Of a stretch of 64,000 bases of DNA, positions 17,695-27,507 are shown piece by piece. The DNA comes from Haliscomenobacter hydrossis DSM 1100 (GTDB lineage: Bacteria > Bacteroidota > Bacteroidia > Chitinophagales > Saprospiraceae). The stretch covers positions 3,969,001 through 4,033,000 of the forward strand of contig NC_015510.1 in the NCBI RefSeq assembly GCF_000212735.1, written 5' to 3'. The stretch's first letter is position 1. The number at the start of each line of letters is the position of its first letter. The notes beneath the pieces are model-generated. The model worked only from the letters and a program-made list of their open reading frames with translations, had not been told where the DNA came from and made no database searches. A program made the translations under genes and the position numbers.

Positions 17695-19218
17695 ATGCAC
17701 AATTCATACAAGGTTCTTTTTATTCTAGGTTGTTCTCTTGGCGTAGCCGTACTTATGGCTTTTAAAACTTCTTCTCGCAAAAGCACCCCGCCCAACATCG
17801 TCTATATCCTGGCCGATGACCTGGGCTACGGCGATGTTTCCATTTACAATCCCGAGGGAGCTGTTCCTACCCCTAATATCGACAAATTGGCGACCCAAGG
17901 CATGCGGTTCACCGACGCGCATTCGCCTTCCTCCGTGTGTACACCCACGCGTTATGCATTGCTCACCGGTCGTTACCCCTGGCGCAGCCGCCTGCCCGTA
18001 GGTGTATTGCGCGGGTATAGCCGCACGCTGATCGAAGCAGAGCGCCCTACAGTTGCTTCTTTGTTAAAAAGTCAGGGTTATGAAACTGCGGTAGTAGGCA
18101 AATGGCATTTGGGGCTGGATTGGGTGTCACAAGCCGCTCACCGGGACTCCCTCCAAAAACCAAATTACGGCATCAAAACGGAGATGCTTCCCGAGCAGAT
18201 CGATTTCAACCAAAAAGCCAGTCAAGGGCCACAAACGGTAGGTTTCAACTACTCATACGTCCTGCCCGCTTCGCTGGACATGCCGCCTTACTGCTACCTC
18301 GAAAACCAGCAACTGACCGAATTGCCGACCGCTTACACCGATGGCAACAAACTCGAAACGGGCTATACCGGCCCGTTTTGGCGTGCCGGAAAAAAATCGC
18401 CCTCCTTTGATTTTTATGGGGTATTGCCCCGCTTTGTTGACAAAGCCAAGGATTTTTTAAAACGACAGTCCAAACAAAAACCTTTTTTCCTTTACCTGCC
18501 ATTGGCCGCTCCGCACACTCCCTGGGTGCCTACTCCGAATTACCGTGGAAAATCCAAAGCGGGCGAATACGGCGATTTTTTACAACAAGTCGACGCGGCA
18601 GTGGGACAAGTGCTGCATACCCTGGACAGCATGGGTTTGTCCGAAAACACCCTGGTCGTTTTTACCAGCGACAATGGCCCGTACTGGCGCGAAAATTTTG
18701 TGAAACAGTTCAACCACAAAGCAGCTGGCCCGTATCGCGGCATGAAAGGCGACGCTTTTGAAGGGGGGCACCGCATTCCTTTCATCGTGCGTTGGCCGGG
18801 CAAAGTAAAAGCCGGAAGCATCAGCAATGCCACCACTACTTTGACCAACTTGCTGGCCACTTGCGCTGAAATACTCAAGGTGAAAGATGCGCGGTACAAG
18901 GTGGAAGACAGCTACAGCATTCTTCCGGTTTTGTTGGGGAAAAGCACCCAAGTAGCACGGCAACCTGCGGTGGTGCACAGTTCTTCCATCGGCTATTTTG
19001 CCATCCGCAAAGGAGATTGGAAATTGATTGAAGGCTTGGGTTCGGGCGGTTTTACTGAGCCAAGGAATGTTGTACCCAAAGCTGGCGGCCCGACCGGACA
19101 GCTGTACAATCTGGCGGAAGATGTTGGAGAAACGAAAGATTTGTATGCGCAGCACCCCGAAAAAGTGCAGGAATTGCGTAAATTACTCAGCGAGATTAAA
19201 AATGCCAAACCAAAATAA
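17695..19218 (+). CDS. Secreted type I sulfatase (arylsulfatase family)
   Basis: A 507-residue sulfatase with an N-terminal hydrophobic export segment (VLFILGCSLGVAVLMAF). Metal-binding start NIVYILADDLGYGDV, formylglycine cysteine Cys82 in VCTPTRYALLTGRYPW, VVGKWHLGLDW, and FTSDNGPYW are all present. The large middle insertion (about 160-240) is typical of arylsulfatase A-like enzymes. It differs enough from the sulfatase at 12237 to imply a different sulfate position. An S9 peptidase follows after 5 bp. Confidence 0.9.
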   Translation: MHNSYKVLFILGCSLGVAVLMAFKTSSRKSTPPNIVYILADDLGYGDVSIYNPEGAVPTPNIDKLATQGMRFTDAHSPSSVCTPTRYALLTGRYPWRSRLPVGVLRGYSRTLIEAERPTVASLLKSQGYETAVVGKWHLGLDWVSQAAHRDSLQKPNYGIKTEMLPEQIDFNQKASQGPQTVGFNYSYVLPASLDMPPYCYLENQQLTELPTAYTDGNKLETGYTGPFWRAGKKSPSFDFYGVLPRFVDKAKDFLKRQSKQKPFFLYLPLAAPHTPWVPTPNYRGKSKAGEYGDFLQQVDAAVGQVLHTLDSMGLSENTLVVFTSDNGPYWRENFVKQFNHKAAGPYRGMKGDAFEGGHRIPFIVRWPGKVKAGSISNATTTLTNLLATCAEILKVKDARYKVEDSYSILPVLLGKSTQVARQPAVVHSSSIGYFAIRKGDWKLIEGLGSGGFTEPRNVVPKAGGPTGQLYNLAEDVGETKDLYAQHPEKVQELRKLLSEIKNAKPK

Positions 19219-19223
19219 ACCGG

Positions 19224-21302
19224 ATGAAAAAACTGCTCCTTTGTTCCCTGTGGCTGCTGGCTAATGGACTACTGGCCCAACCCAGCATCGAACTCCTGTT
19301 GGCTCAACCGTTCCCTACTAATTTGACGGCCAGCGCCGATGGCAAAAACATTGCCTGGGTATTCAATGACAATGGCAGTCGCAATGTATACTCAGCCAGC
19401 GGAGTTAATTTCAATGATGGGGCGCGGATTACTGGTTTTGAGGAAAAAGACAATGGCATCGACATTAGTGAACTGAGCTTCACGCCCTCCGGTAAACACG
19501 TCGTTTTTGTACGCGGAAACACCCCCAACGGACAGGGCTACGCAGCCAATCCTGCTCAGTTGCAAATGGAAACAAGCAGGTTTTTGTACATGACTGATTT
19601 GGAACATGGGCGGGATTTGCGCAAAATCGCAGCAGGGTATGCTTTCAAAATTGCGCCCGATGGCCGCAGTATGGCTTACCTGAATGCGGGCCAGGTTTGG
19701 CTCGCCAGTTTAGTGGATACCGTGGTCAAACCTCAAGTGCTGTTTAAAATCAGAGGCGGCGTAAGCGCGCTGCGCTGGAACCCCGATGGGAGTAAACTGG
19801 CTTTTGTCAATACCCGTGGCGATCATTCCTTCATTGGCATCTATGACCTGGCCGCTAAAAGCATCAGCTTTCCCGATCCTTCGGCGGATAAAAACCAGGA
19901 CCCGGTATGGAGTCCCGACGGCGAGTGGTTGGCTTACATCCGCAATCCGATCCAGGCCGACGAGTTTCTTTTTGCCCCCCGCCGAACTGGTTTTCCCTGG
20001 AGCATTCGTTTGCTCCATGTAAAAACAGGCGAAGTCAAAGAAATTTGGAAAGCCGATGAGGGCAAAGGCTCCGTGCTGGTGGGTGATCTTCCGGCGGTGG
20101 AGAATAAACTGCTGTGGGCCAAGGGACAGCAAATCATCTTCCCTTGGGAAAAAGATGGTTGGGTTCATTTGAATGCCCTGGACATCGAAAAAAAGAGCGC
20201 CAAACTACTAACTCCCGGTGCAGGTGAGGTAGAAAATGTGGTCTTGGCCCCCGACGGCCAAACCCTTTATTACAGCTGCAACATTGGCGATCTCAATCGA
20301 CGCCACATCTGGAAAATGGACATCAACACCGCTCAAGCGGAACAAATCACCGAAGGCGAAGGCATTGAATGGAGTCCAATACCCACCGGAGAGGGTTTGG
20401 CGCTGCTGCATGCTTCAGCAAGTAAGCCCGCCTGGCCAGCATTGTACACCAATGGCGGCTTTAAAGACTTGGCGACTGCGTTTTCGATTTCAGACTATCC
20501 TACCGATCTGGTGCAACCACAGCAGATCAGCATCAAAGCTACCGATGGGATGAACGTACCCGCCCAGTTGTTTTTACCGCCTAATCACAAAGCGGGAGAA
20601 AAACACCCGGCGGTCATTTTTTTACACGGTGGCAGCCGCAGGCAGATGTTGTTGGGCTTTAATTACAGCCAATACTACTCCAATGCCTATGCACTGAACC
20701 AATATTTTGCCCTCAAAGGTTACGTGGTCATTGCCCTGAATTTTCGCAGCGGAATTGGGTATGGTCTTGATTTTCGCGAAGCGCTCAATTATGGAAGAAC
20801 GGGGGCGAGTGAAGTCAATGACCTGATTGGCGCAGGCGAATACCTGAAAACCAGGGCCGATGTAGACCCTAAACGCATCGGACTGTGGGGTGGTAGTTAT
20901 GGAGGTTACCTCACAGCGCATGGTCTGGCGCGGCGCAGTGATTTGTTTGCAGCCGGAGTTGACATTCATGGAGTGCACAACTGGAACAAGGTCATTCCGA
21001 CCTTTAACCCCAGCTACGATCCACTCAAATACCCCGTCATTGCCAAAAAGGCCTTTGAATCTTCGCCGATGTTCTACGCGGCAGGCTGGAAAAGCCCGGT
21101 TTTGTTCATTCACGGAGACGATGACCGCAATGTTATTTTTAGTGAAACAGAGGACATGATCAAGGTGTTGCGCCAGCGGAAAGTGCCTTTTGAGCAATTG
21201 ATTTTTCCGGATGAAGTGCACAGTTTTTTGCTCCAGCGCAGTTGGGTAAAGGCTTATGAGGCGACTTTTGAGTTTTTGGATCGGCAAATGAAGCAGAAAT
21301 AA
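19224..21302 (+). CDS. S9-family prolyl oligopeptidase-like serine peptidase
   Basis: A 692-residue secreted peptidase. The signal peptide (MKKLLLCSLWLLANGLLAQ) is clear. Residues about 25-430 form WD40/TolB-like propeller repeats (SPDGEWLAY, APDGQTLYY). The C-terminal alpha/beta hydrolase has the nucleophile Ser558 in GGSYGGY, the acid in HGDDDRNV and the base His in DEVHSF. It probably trims oligopeptides in the periplasm. It follows the sulfatase by 5 bp, so is likely cotranscribed, although its link to glycan use is unclear. Some S9 relatives act as esterases. Confidence 0.9.
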   Translation: MKKLLLCSLWLLANGLLAQPSIELLLAQPFPTNLTASADGKNIAWVFNDNGSRNVYSASGVNFNDGARITGFEEKDNGIDISELSFTPSGKHVVFVRGNTPNGQGYAANPAQLQMETSRFLYMTDLEHGRDLRKIAAGYAFKIAPDGRSMAYLNAGQVWLASLVDTVVKPQVLFKIRGGVSALRWNPDGSKLAFVNTRGDHSFIGIYDLAAKSISFPDPSADKNQDPVWSPDGEWLAYIRNPIQADEFLFAPRRTGFPWSIRLLHVKTGEVKEIWKADEGKGSVLVGDLPAVENKLLWAKGQQIIFPWEKDGWVHLNALDIEKKSAKLLTPGAGEVENVVLAPDGQTLYYSCNIGDLNRRHIWKMDINTAQAEQITEGEGIEWSPIPTGEGLALLHASASKPAWPALYTNGGFKDLATAFSISDYPTDLVQPQQISIKATDGMNVPAQLFLPPNHKAGEKHPAVIFLHGGSRRQMLLGFNYSQYYSNAYALNQYFALKGYVVIALNFRSGIGYGLDFREALNYGRTGASEVNDLIGAGEYLKTRADVDPKRIGLWGGSYGGYLTAHGLARRSDLFAAGVDIHGVHNWNKVIPTFNPSYDPLKYPVIAKKAFESSPMFYAAGWKSPVLFIHGDDDRNVIFSETEDMIKVLRQRKVPFEQLIFPDEVHSFLLQRSWVKAYEATFEFLDRQMKQK

Positions 21303-21318
21303 TTTGTATTTTTGACGC

Positions 21319-22860
21319 ATGACCAACAGGAAATACCCAATCGGCATACAGGATTTTCGGGAAATCAGGAGCGGCAATTATCTCTATGTTGACAAAACCG
21401 ACCTGATTCACCAACTGCTCAGCAGTGGCAAATACTTTTTTCTATCCCGTCCGCGTCGTTTTGGAAAATCACTGCTGTTGTCTACAATCAAAGAAATTTA
21501 TTCAGGTAGCCGGGATTTATTCACCGGATTACGGATTGAAAACGAATGGGATTGGGAACAAAAGTATTCGGTCATTCACCTCAAATTTAGCTCGGTCAAT
21601 TATCAAAAACTGGGTTTGTATGCTGCCCTTTCCAACGAAATTGTTTCTATTGCTCAAAATTTTTCCATTCAACTGATAAACAAGGAGTTGAAGGACCAAT
21701 TCCGGGAGTTATTGGAAAAAATGGGACGACAGCAAAAAGTGGTGCTGATCATCGATGAATACGACAAACCCATCATCGACTATTTAGAAAATCAGGAAAA
21801 AGCCCTCGAAAACCGTTCTTTACTCAAGCAGTTTTATTCTGTCATCAAAGATGCCGATCCTTTCATCGAATTCATGCTCATCACCGGGGTGAGTAAGTTT
21901 TCTAAGGTCAGCATCTTTTCCGATTTGAACAACCTCAAGGATTTGACGCTCAATGTACGGTTTAACAATCTGGTTGGCATTACACAGTCAGAATTGCTCC
22001 ATCAATTTAGGGATCGTATAAATGACATAGCGGAGAGCCAATCGTTATCCTCAGACGAATTGATTGAAAAAATAAAATACTGGTACAATGGTTACCGTTG
22101 GGGCGGCAAGGATACGATTTACAACCCCTTCTCTCTGCTCAATTACCTCCAGGATGGACAGTTCAACAACTACTGGTTTGAGACCGGAACCCCGACTTTT
22201 TTGGTTGAACTACTCCGTCAGGAGGGCAATTTCAACTTGGATGAGCAAGGGTTTGCCTCCTTGTTGGCTTTATCCAGTTTTGACATTGAGCAAATCAATA
22301 CCCAAACGGTACTGTTTCAAACGGGTTACCTGACCATTAATGACCTCAATTTTGAAGAGGGCTGGTGTACCCTGCACTACCCCAATAAGGAAGTAAAAGC
22401 GAGTTTGGAGCAACTACTCATGGATGCTTTTCGCTACGGAAACGGCAAATCACTCCCCCTGATTTTGCAATTGCGGCAAGCGCTGCTCGGCAATAACCTG
22501 GAAGAAGTGATGAGCATCATTAATGCTGCTTTTTCCAGCATCCCCTACGACCTTTGGCGCGGCGCAACAGAATTGCATTACCATGCCTTGGTTCACCTGA
22601 CTTTTAGTCTATTGGGTAATTATTTACAAAGTGAAGTACACAGCGCTAAAGGGCGTTGTGATGCCTTGGTACAAACGCCTAGCCATATTTATGCTTTTGA
22701 ATTCAAATTAGATGAAAGTGCAGCAGTGGCTGTTCAGCAGATCTTAAGCAAAGGGTATCTCGAGCCATATCAATTGGACAAACGGAAAAAAATTGCGGTG
22801 GGGCTGAATTTTTTGGCAGAGGAGCGGAAAGTTGGGGAGTTTTTGTGGAGGGCGGTTTGA
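21319..22860 (+). CDS. AAA-ATPase-like / PD-(D/E)XK nuclease-domain protein
   Basis: A 513-residue member of the widespread Bacteroidota family with an N-terminal AAA-ATPase-like domain and C-terminal PD-(D/E)XK domain. Seen: the family opening KYPIGIQDFREIRSGNYLYVDKT, the Walker A-like RPRRFGKSLL, the Walker B-like LIIDEYDKPI, and a C-terminal GRCDALVQ...YAFEFK nuclease core with Asp and Glu-x-Lys. These genes are multicopy and fast-evolving; their function is unknown, with defence or mobile-element roles proposed. It starts 17 bp after the peptidase but probably does not share its function. Confidence 0.85.
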   Translation: MTNRKYPIGIQDFREIRSGNYLYVDKTDLIHQLLSSGKYFFLSRPRRFGKSLLLSTIKEIYSGSRDLFTGLRIENEWDWEQKYSVIHLKFSSVNYQKLGLYAALSNEIVSIAQNFSIQLINKELKDQFRELLEKMGRQQKVVLIIDEYDKPIIDYLENQEKALENRSLLKQFYSVIKDADPFIEFMLITGVSKFSKVSIFSDLNNLKDLTLNVRFNNLVGITQSELLHQFRDRINDIAESQSLSSDELIEKIKYWYNGYRWGGKDTIYNPFSLLNYLQDGQFNNYWFETGTPTFLVELLRQEGNFNLDEQGFASLLALSSFDIEQINTQTVLFQTGYLTINDLNFEEGWCTLHYPNKEVKASLEQLLMDAFRYGNGKSLPLILQLRQALLGNNLEEVMSIINAAFSSIPYDLWRGATELHYHALVHLTFSLLGNYLQSEVHSAKGRCDALVQTPSHIYAFEFKLDESAAVAVQQILSKGYLEPYQLDKRKKIAVGLNFLAEERKVGEFLWRAV

Positions 22861-22944
22861 GGAAAGATGTTTAAAATTATGAAATTGTGGCCGCATTATG
22901 TTTGTTGGGTAAACAATATTAATACAGTCTTAAAACACTATGAA

Positions 22945-23862
22945 ATGAAATTGATTTATCATGTTCCAAAAAATGAAATTCAAAATAGTTCGCCTTTTGA
23001 TATGGCTATCAAAGAATTAGTTAAATCTGATGACCTCAATATTGCATGCCCTTACATCGATATTGACTATTTGAAAGATATAATAAATGGGAAAATAGAA
23101 TTTAAAATACTAACAGATGTAGAACAGTGGATTCAATCAACAAATCAGAATAAAAGGGAAGAGATCGTGTGTTTTCTTAAAAAGAATCAAGGGAAAATTC
23201 ACCACTACCCAGGACTACATGCTAAAGTTGTAGCCAGTAATACTGGCGCAATTATAGGATCGGCCAATTTGACAATGTCTGGTTTGTACTCAAATAATGA
23301 GTTTTCGATTCTTGTAGATTCGGAAAAGATAATAAATGAAATAAGAGAATGGTTTGACTTATGGTGGACAAACTCGGAGGTTCCTAATTTAGAGGAAGTT
23401 ATTGCATTTAGTGATGATTGTAACAAAAACGAGAAAAAAGTAGCATTTAAAGTGAAGATTACCTCTAAATCACCCAAAATAAACATCCATAAACAAAATC
23501 AAGGAATTCTGTGCTTTGAAGGAATATTCAGCGGGAAAGGGAAAAAGAAACCAAACATATATGTTGTTGACGGAAAAGAGAAGTATGAAGTCCTTATTAA
23601 TAAAAAATATGAACATTTGTTGCCTGTTAAATATGGGGAACGTATCCCAATTAATTTAGTGATTAATGATCAAACCTATGAAGTTGGCTTGAATTCTTCC
23701 GAAAAAAATATTTGGATATCTCCCGACACAATCCACGCTGGTAAAAAAGTAAGATTAACAGACATAGTCGAATTACATGGGATTCAAAGAAATCAAAAAG
23801 TAAAATTAAGATATGAAAAAAATACGAATGAAATTATTATAATGAATGAAGAAAATATTTAA
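22945..23862 (+). CDS. PLD-like nuclease-domain protein, AT-rich
   Basis: About 305 residues. The open frame extends to 22867, but those 26 residues look non-coding, so ATG 22945 (MKLIYHVPKN) is preferred. The N-terminal half is a phospholipase D-like domain with one catalytic motif, LHAKVVASNTGAIIGSANLT, as in single-HKD nucleases that dimerise. The C-terminal half is a beta-rich domain not recognised. Base composition is clearly lower in GC than neighbours, with many AAA/ATA/TTA codons, suggesting recent acquisition. Alternatives are a restriction endonuclease of the PLD class or a stand-alone defence nuclease. Confidence 0.75.
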   Translation: MKLIYHVPKNEIQNSSPFDMAIKELVKSDDLNIACPYIDIDYLKDIINGKIEFKILTDVEQWIQSTNQNKREEIVCFLKKNQGKIHHYPGLHAKVVASNTGAIIGSANLTMSGLYSNNEFSILVDSEKIINEIREWFDLWWTNSEVPNLEEVIAFSDDCNKNEKKVAFKVKITSKSPKINIHKQNQGILCFEGIFSGKGKKKPNIYVVDGKEKYEVLINKKYEHLLPVKYGERIPINLVINDQTYEVGLNSSEKNIWISPDTIHAGKKVRLTDIVELHGIQRNQKVKLRYEKNTNEIIIMNEENI

Positions 23863-24008
23863 GCTGGATCGTTTTTGCTATGGTTAAAGCACGTTTGTGT
23901 TATTTTTTAAACTATTAATTTTTTTTATTTTAAAGCAAAAATAATAATAGTCTAAATTCCCCTTTTCCCCAAATCCCCGTATCTTCCACCCGGAAACAAA
24001 AAGTCGCC

Positions 24009-26816
24009 ATGTCAGATAAAAAACTCTTCCTGCTGGACGGGCACGCGCTCGTATACCGTGCGCATTTCGCCTTCATCACCAAACCCCTCGTCAACTCCAA
24101 GGGCGTCAATACCTCGGCCATCAATGGCTTTACCCGCCAGTTGTGGGACCTGATGCGCACCGAAAAACCCACGCACATTGCCGTGGCTTTTGACCCACAC
24201 GGCCCTACGTTTCGACACGACATGTACGAACCCTACAAGGCCAACCGCGAAGAACAACCCCAAGACATCAGCATTGCGATTCCCTGGATCAAAAAAATCA
24301 TTGAAGCCATGCACATCCCCATCGTGATGGTGCAAGGTTATGAAGCTGACGACGTGATTGGCACCCTGGCCAAACAGGCAGAAAAAGAAGGCTACACCGT
24401 GTACATGGTTACTCCCGATAAAGACTACGGCCAATTGGTGTCTGAAAACATTTTCATGTACAAACCCTCGCGCCAGGGCAATGGTATCGAAATCATGGGG
24501 GTCAAAGAAGTCTGTGAAAACTGGGGCATCAAACGGGTCGATCAAGTCATTGACCTCCTCGGTCTGATGGGTGATGCGGTCGACAACATCCCCGGGATAC
24601 CCGGAGTAGGTGAAAAAACCGCCGCGAAGTTGCTTGATCGTTTTGACACCATCGAAGGCGTAATTGCCAATGTCAACGAACTCAAGGGCAAGGAAAAAGA
24701 ACGGGTAGAGCAATACGCCGAGCAGGCCATGTTGTCCAAAAAACTGGCCATCATCGAAACCCAGGTGCCGATCCAGTTCAACGCCGATCAGTACATCATC
24801 GACCCGATGAACCGTGAAGCCTTGTCGGAGATTTTTAAAGAACTGGAATTCCGCAGTCTGGCCACGCAAATCCTGGGGGAAGGTGAAACCCGCCCCAGCA
24901 CCCCCGGCCCTGGCCAGCAGGGTTCCTTGTTTGGCGATACCGAACCAGCAATTTATACCCCTCAAAAAGGAGCCAACCTGACCGCGCACTCGGTAGCTGA
25001 AAAAACCATCGACAATACCCCGCATGAATACCACCTGGTGAACAGCCCGGAGGCCATGCACAAACTGGCAGCAGAACTGGCGCAGCAAAGCGAGTTTTGT
25101 TTTGACACCGAAACCACCCACGTAGAACCTACCCAAGCTGAATTGGTGGGCATGTCTTTTGCCTACAAATCGGGGGAAGCCTACTATGTGCCCGTACCCG
25201 CAGGCAAGGAAAATGCCCAGGCCGTGGTGGAAATTTTCCGGCCAGTTTTGGAAAATGAAAAAATCCTCAAGATTGCCCAAAACCTCAAATACGACGCCAT
25301 TGTGTTCAAATGGTACGGCGTGGAGGTGCGCGGGCCCTACTTCGATACCATGGTGGCCCACTACCTCCTGGAGCCGGAAATGCGCCACGGTATGGATTAC
25401 CTGGCCGAAACTTACCTGAGCTATTCACCCATTTCGATTGAAATGTTGATTGGCAAAAAAGGCAAGGATCAGCTCAATATGAGCCAGATAGACCTGGAAA
25501 AAGTAACGGATTACGCTGCCGAAGATGCCGACATTACCTTGCAGTTGAAAGAGCTTTTTGCACCAAAACTGGAAGAGGGCGGCGTGCAGGAACTTTTTGA
25601 TACCATCGAGTGCCCCCTGATCAAAGTATTGGCCGATCTGGAATACGAAGGCATCCGCATCGACAGCGATTATCTGGATGTGTATTCCAAAGAACTGGAA
25701 ATACAAATTCAAACCCTGGAGCAATCCATTTACGAACAAGCCGGGGTCAAGTTCAACATCGGTTCACCTAAACAGGTAGGTGACCTGCTTTTTGAACGCC
25801 TGAAAGTACCCTACAAAGGGGCTAAAACCAAAACCGGGCAATATTCTACCGACGAAGACAAACTACTGGAACTAGCACCTGAATTTCCCATCATCCAAAC
25901 CATACTGAACTTCCGGGGGCTTGCCAAGCTCAAATCGACTTACGTAGACGCGTTGCCTAAAATGGTCAATCCCCGCACCGGGCGTATCCATTCCTCATTC
26001 AATCAGGCACTGGCTGCTACCGGGCGTTTGAGTTCGAATAACCCCAACCTGCAAAACATCCCCGTGCGCACCCCCGAAGGAGCCAAAGTGCGCCGCGCCT
26101 TCATCCCACGCGATGATCAGCATACCCTTTTGTCGGCGGATTATTCCCAAATCGAACTGCGCCTGATTGCCGACATCAGTGGCGACGTGGCCATGCTAGA
26201 GGCTTTCCAAAACAACCAGGATATCCATACTGCCACCGCTGCCAAGGTGTTCAACGTACCCTTCGATCTAGTGACCCGCGAGCAACGCTACCAAGCCAAA
26301 ACCGTCAACTTTAGTATTTTGTACGGTGCAGGGGCAACCAATCTCTCGCGTCAATTGAGCATCAAACGTACGGAAGCCAAAGAATTAATTGATGCCTACT
26401 TCGCGCTTTATAGTGGCCTAAAAGGCTACATGGTCACCGTGGTAGAAGATGCCCGTAAAAATGGCTACGTCACCACGCTGATGGGCCGCCGCCGGTACTT
26501 GCGGGAGATCAACTCCAAAAGTTCACTTGAACGCAGCAACGCCGAGCGGGTTGCGGTGAACACTCCGGTGCAAGGCTCCGCCGCCGATATGATCAAAGTG
26601 GCGATGGTCAATATTCATCAAGCGCTTTTGGAGCAAGGCCTAAAAACCAAAATGATCCTGCAGGTACATGACGAATTGGTATTTGATGTGCCCAACGAGG
26701 AATTGGAAATCGTGAAGCCGATCATTGTGGAAAAAATGCGCAGCGCCCTGCCCAAGTTAAAAGTGCCCATCGAAGTGGGCCTTGGCACCGGGCAGAATTG
26801 GCTGGAAGCACATTAA
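24009..26816 (+). CDS. polA: DNA polymerase I
   Basis: A 935-residue PolA with all three domains. The 5'-3' exonuclease/flap domain (about 1-290) starts FLLDGHALVYRAHFAF and has the helix-hairpin-helix GIPGVGEKTAAKLL. The 3'-5' proofreading domain retains FDTET, NLKYDAIVF and YAAEDAD, so it should be active. The polymerase domain has DYSQIELRLIAD, the O-helix RYQAKTVNFSILYGAG, and LQVHDELVFDVP. It acts in Okazaki-fragment maturation and repair. The next gene starts 1 nt after its stop. Confidence 0.97.
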   Translation: MSDKKLFLLDGHALVYRAHFAFITKPLVNSKGVNTSAINGFTRQLWDLMRTEKPTHIAVAFDPHGPTFRHDMYEPYKANREEQPQDISIAIPWIKKIIEAMHIPIVMVQGYEADDVIGTLAKQAEKEGYTVYMVTPDKDYGQLVSENIFMYKPSRQGNGIEIMGVKEVCENWGIKRVDQVIDLLGLMGDAVDNIPGIPGVGEKTAAKLLDRFDTIEGVIANVNELKGKEKERVEQYAEQAMLSKKLAIIETQVPIQFNADQYIIDPMNREALSEIFKELEFRSLATQILGEGETRPSTPGPGQQGSLFGDTEPAIYTPQKGANLTAHSVAEKTIDNTPHEYHLVNSPEAMHKLAAELAQQSEFCFDTETTHVEPTQAELVGMSFAYKSGEAYYVPVPAGKENAQAVVEIFRPVLENEKILKIAQNLKYDAIVFKWYGVEVRGPYFDTMVAHYLLEPEMRHGMDYLAETYLSYSPISIEMLIGKKGKDQLNMSQIDLEKVTDYAAEDADITLQLKELFAPKLEEGGVQELFDTIECPLIKVLADLEYEGIRIDSDYLDVYSKELEIQIQTLEQSIYEQAGVKFNIGSPKQVGDLLFERLKVPYKGAKTKTGQYSTDEDKLLELAPEFPIIQTILNFRGLAKLKSTYVDALPKMVNPRTGRIHSSFNQALAATGRLSSNNPNLQNIPVRTPEGAKVRRAFIPRDDQHTLLSADYSQIELRLIADISGDVAMLEAFQNNQDIHTATAAKVFNVPFDLVTREQRYQAKTVNFSILYGAGATNLSRQLSIKRTEAKELIDAYFALYSGLKGYMVTVVEDARKNGYVTTLMGRRRYLREINSKSSLERSNAERVAVNTPVQGSAADMIKVAMVNIHQALLEQGLKTKMILQVHDELVFDVPNEELEIVKPIIVEKMRSALPKLKVPIEVGLGTGQNWLEAH

Positions 26817-26817
26817 G

Positions 26818-27507
26818 ATGTTTAATCGCGGAAAATCATCGGAAATGAGATCAGTGTTTTTTTCTGTGGGCATTTGTTGCTTGTTACTCACAGCTTGTCA
26901 AAATCAGAACCTGGAAATCCCCCAAAACCAGGTTGCCCAGGTATTGACAGAATACGGCAAAGAAAACCCCGAAACCGAAGCAGTCATACATACGAATAAG
27001 GGTGACATCCACTTGCGCTTGTTCACCGAGACCCCCCTGCACCGCGCCAATTTTGTGCGCATGATCAAAGCAGGGCATTACAAACAAGGCCATTTTTACC
27101 GCATCATTGGTAGTTTTATGGTGCAAGGAGGTAGTGAATTCGAGGGCAAATACCGTTACCTGGTACCCAACGAGGTCAGCCCGGAACGTTTGCACAAATA
27201 CGGTGCCTTGGCCATGGCGCATTACGACGAAGGTAACCCCGAAAACAACTCTTCGGCCACTGAATTTTACATCGTGCGTGGCCGGCGCTTCCTCAATGAA
27301 GACTTGACAGATTTGGCGGGAAAATACCCTCCTGAACAGCTCAAAATTTTTGAAACCATTGGAGGTGCACCCAATCTGGATGGTAAATACACCGTTTTCG
27401 GAGAAGTAACCAAAGGAATGGACATCATTGAAAAATTTTCCGAAGTGCGCACGCGTGGTGAGGATGAACCGGAGCAGAAGATCCGCTTCTCGCTGGAACT
27501 GAAATGA
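26818..27507 (+). CDS. Cyclophilin-type peptidyl-prolyl isomerase lipoprotein
   Basis: About 229 residues. ATG 26818 follows the polA stop directly; the open frame to 26782 overlaps polA and is less likely, and ATG 26845 (MRSVFFSVGI) is another option. A lipobox LLTAC follows the hydrophobic segment, so it is a lipoprotein facing the periplasm. The cyclophilin domain has HRANFVRMIKAGHYKQGHFYRIIGSFMVQGG, SSATEFYIV and VFGEVTKGMDIIEK. It should assist folding of exported proteins. The stop overlaps the next start. Confidence 0.9.
   Translation: MFNRGKSSEMRSVFFSVGICCLLLTACQNQNLEIPQNQVAQVLTEYGKENPETEAVIHTNKGDIHLRLFTETPLHRANFVRMIKAGHYKQGHFYRIIGSFMVQGGSEFEGKYRYLVPNEVSPERLHKYGALAMAHYDEGNPENNSSATEFYIVRGRRFLNEDLTDLAGKYPPEQLKIFETIGGAPNLDGKYTVFGEVTKGMDIIEKFSEVRTRGEDEPEQKIRFSLELK

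Noticed and set aside
24012-25388. 458-codon open frame opposite polA
   Set aside because: polA is clear on the plus strand; the frame has odd His/Phe-rich composition typical of a shadow.
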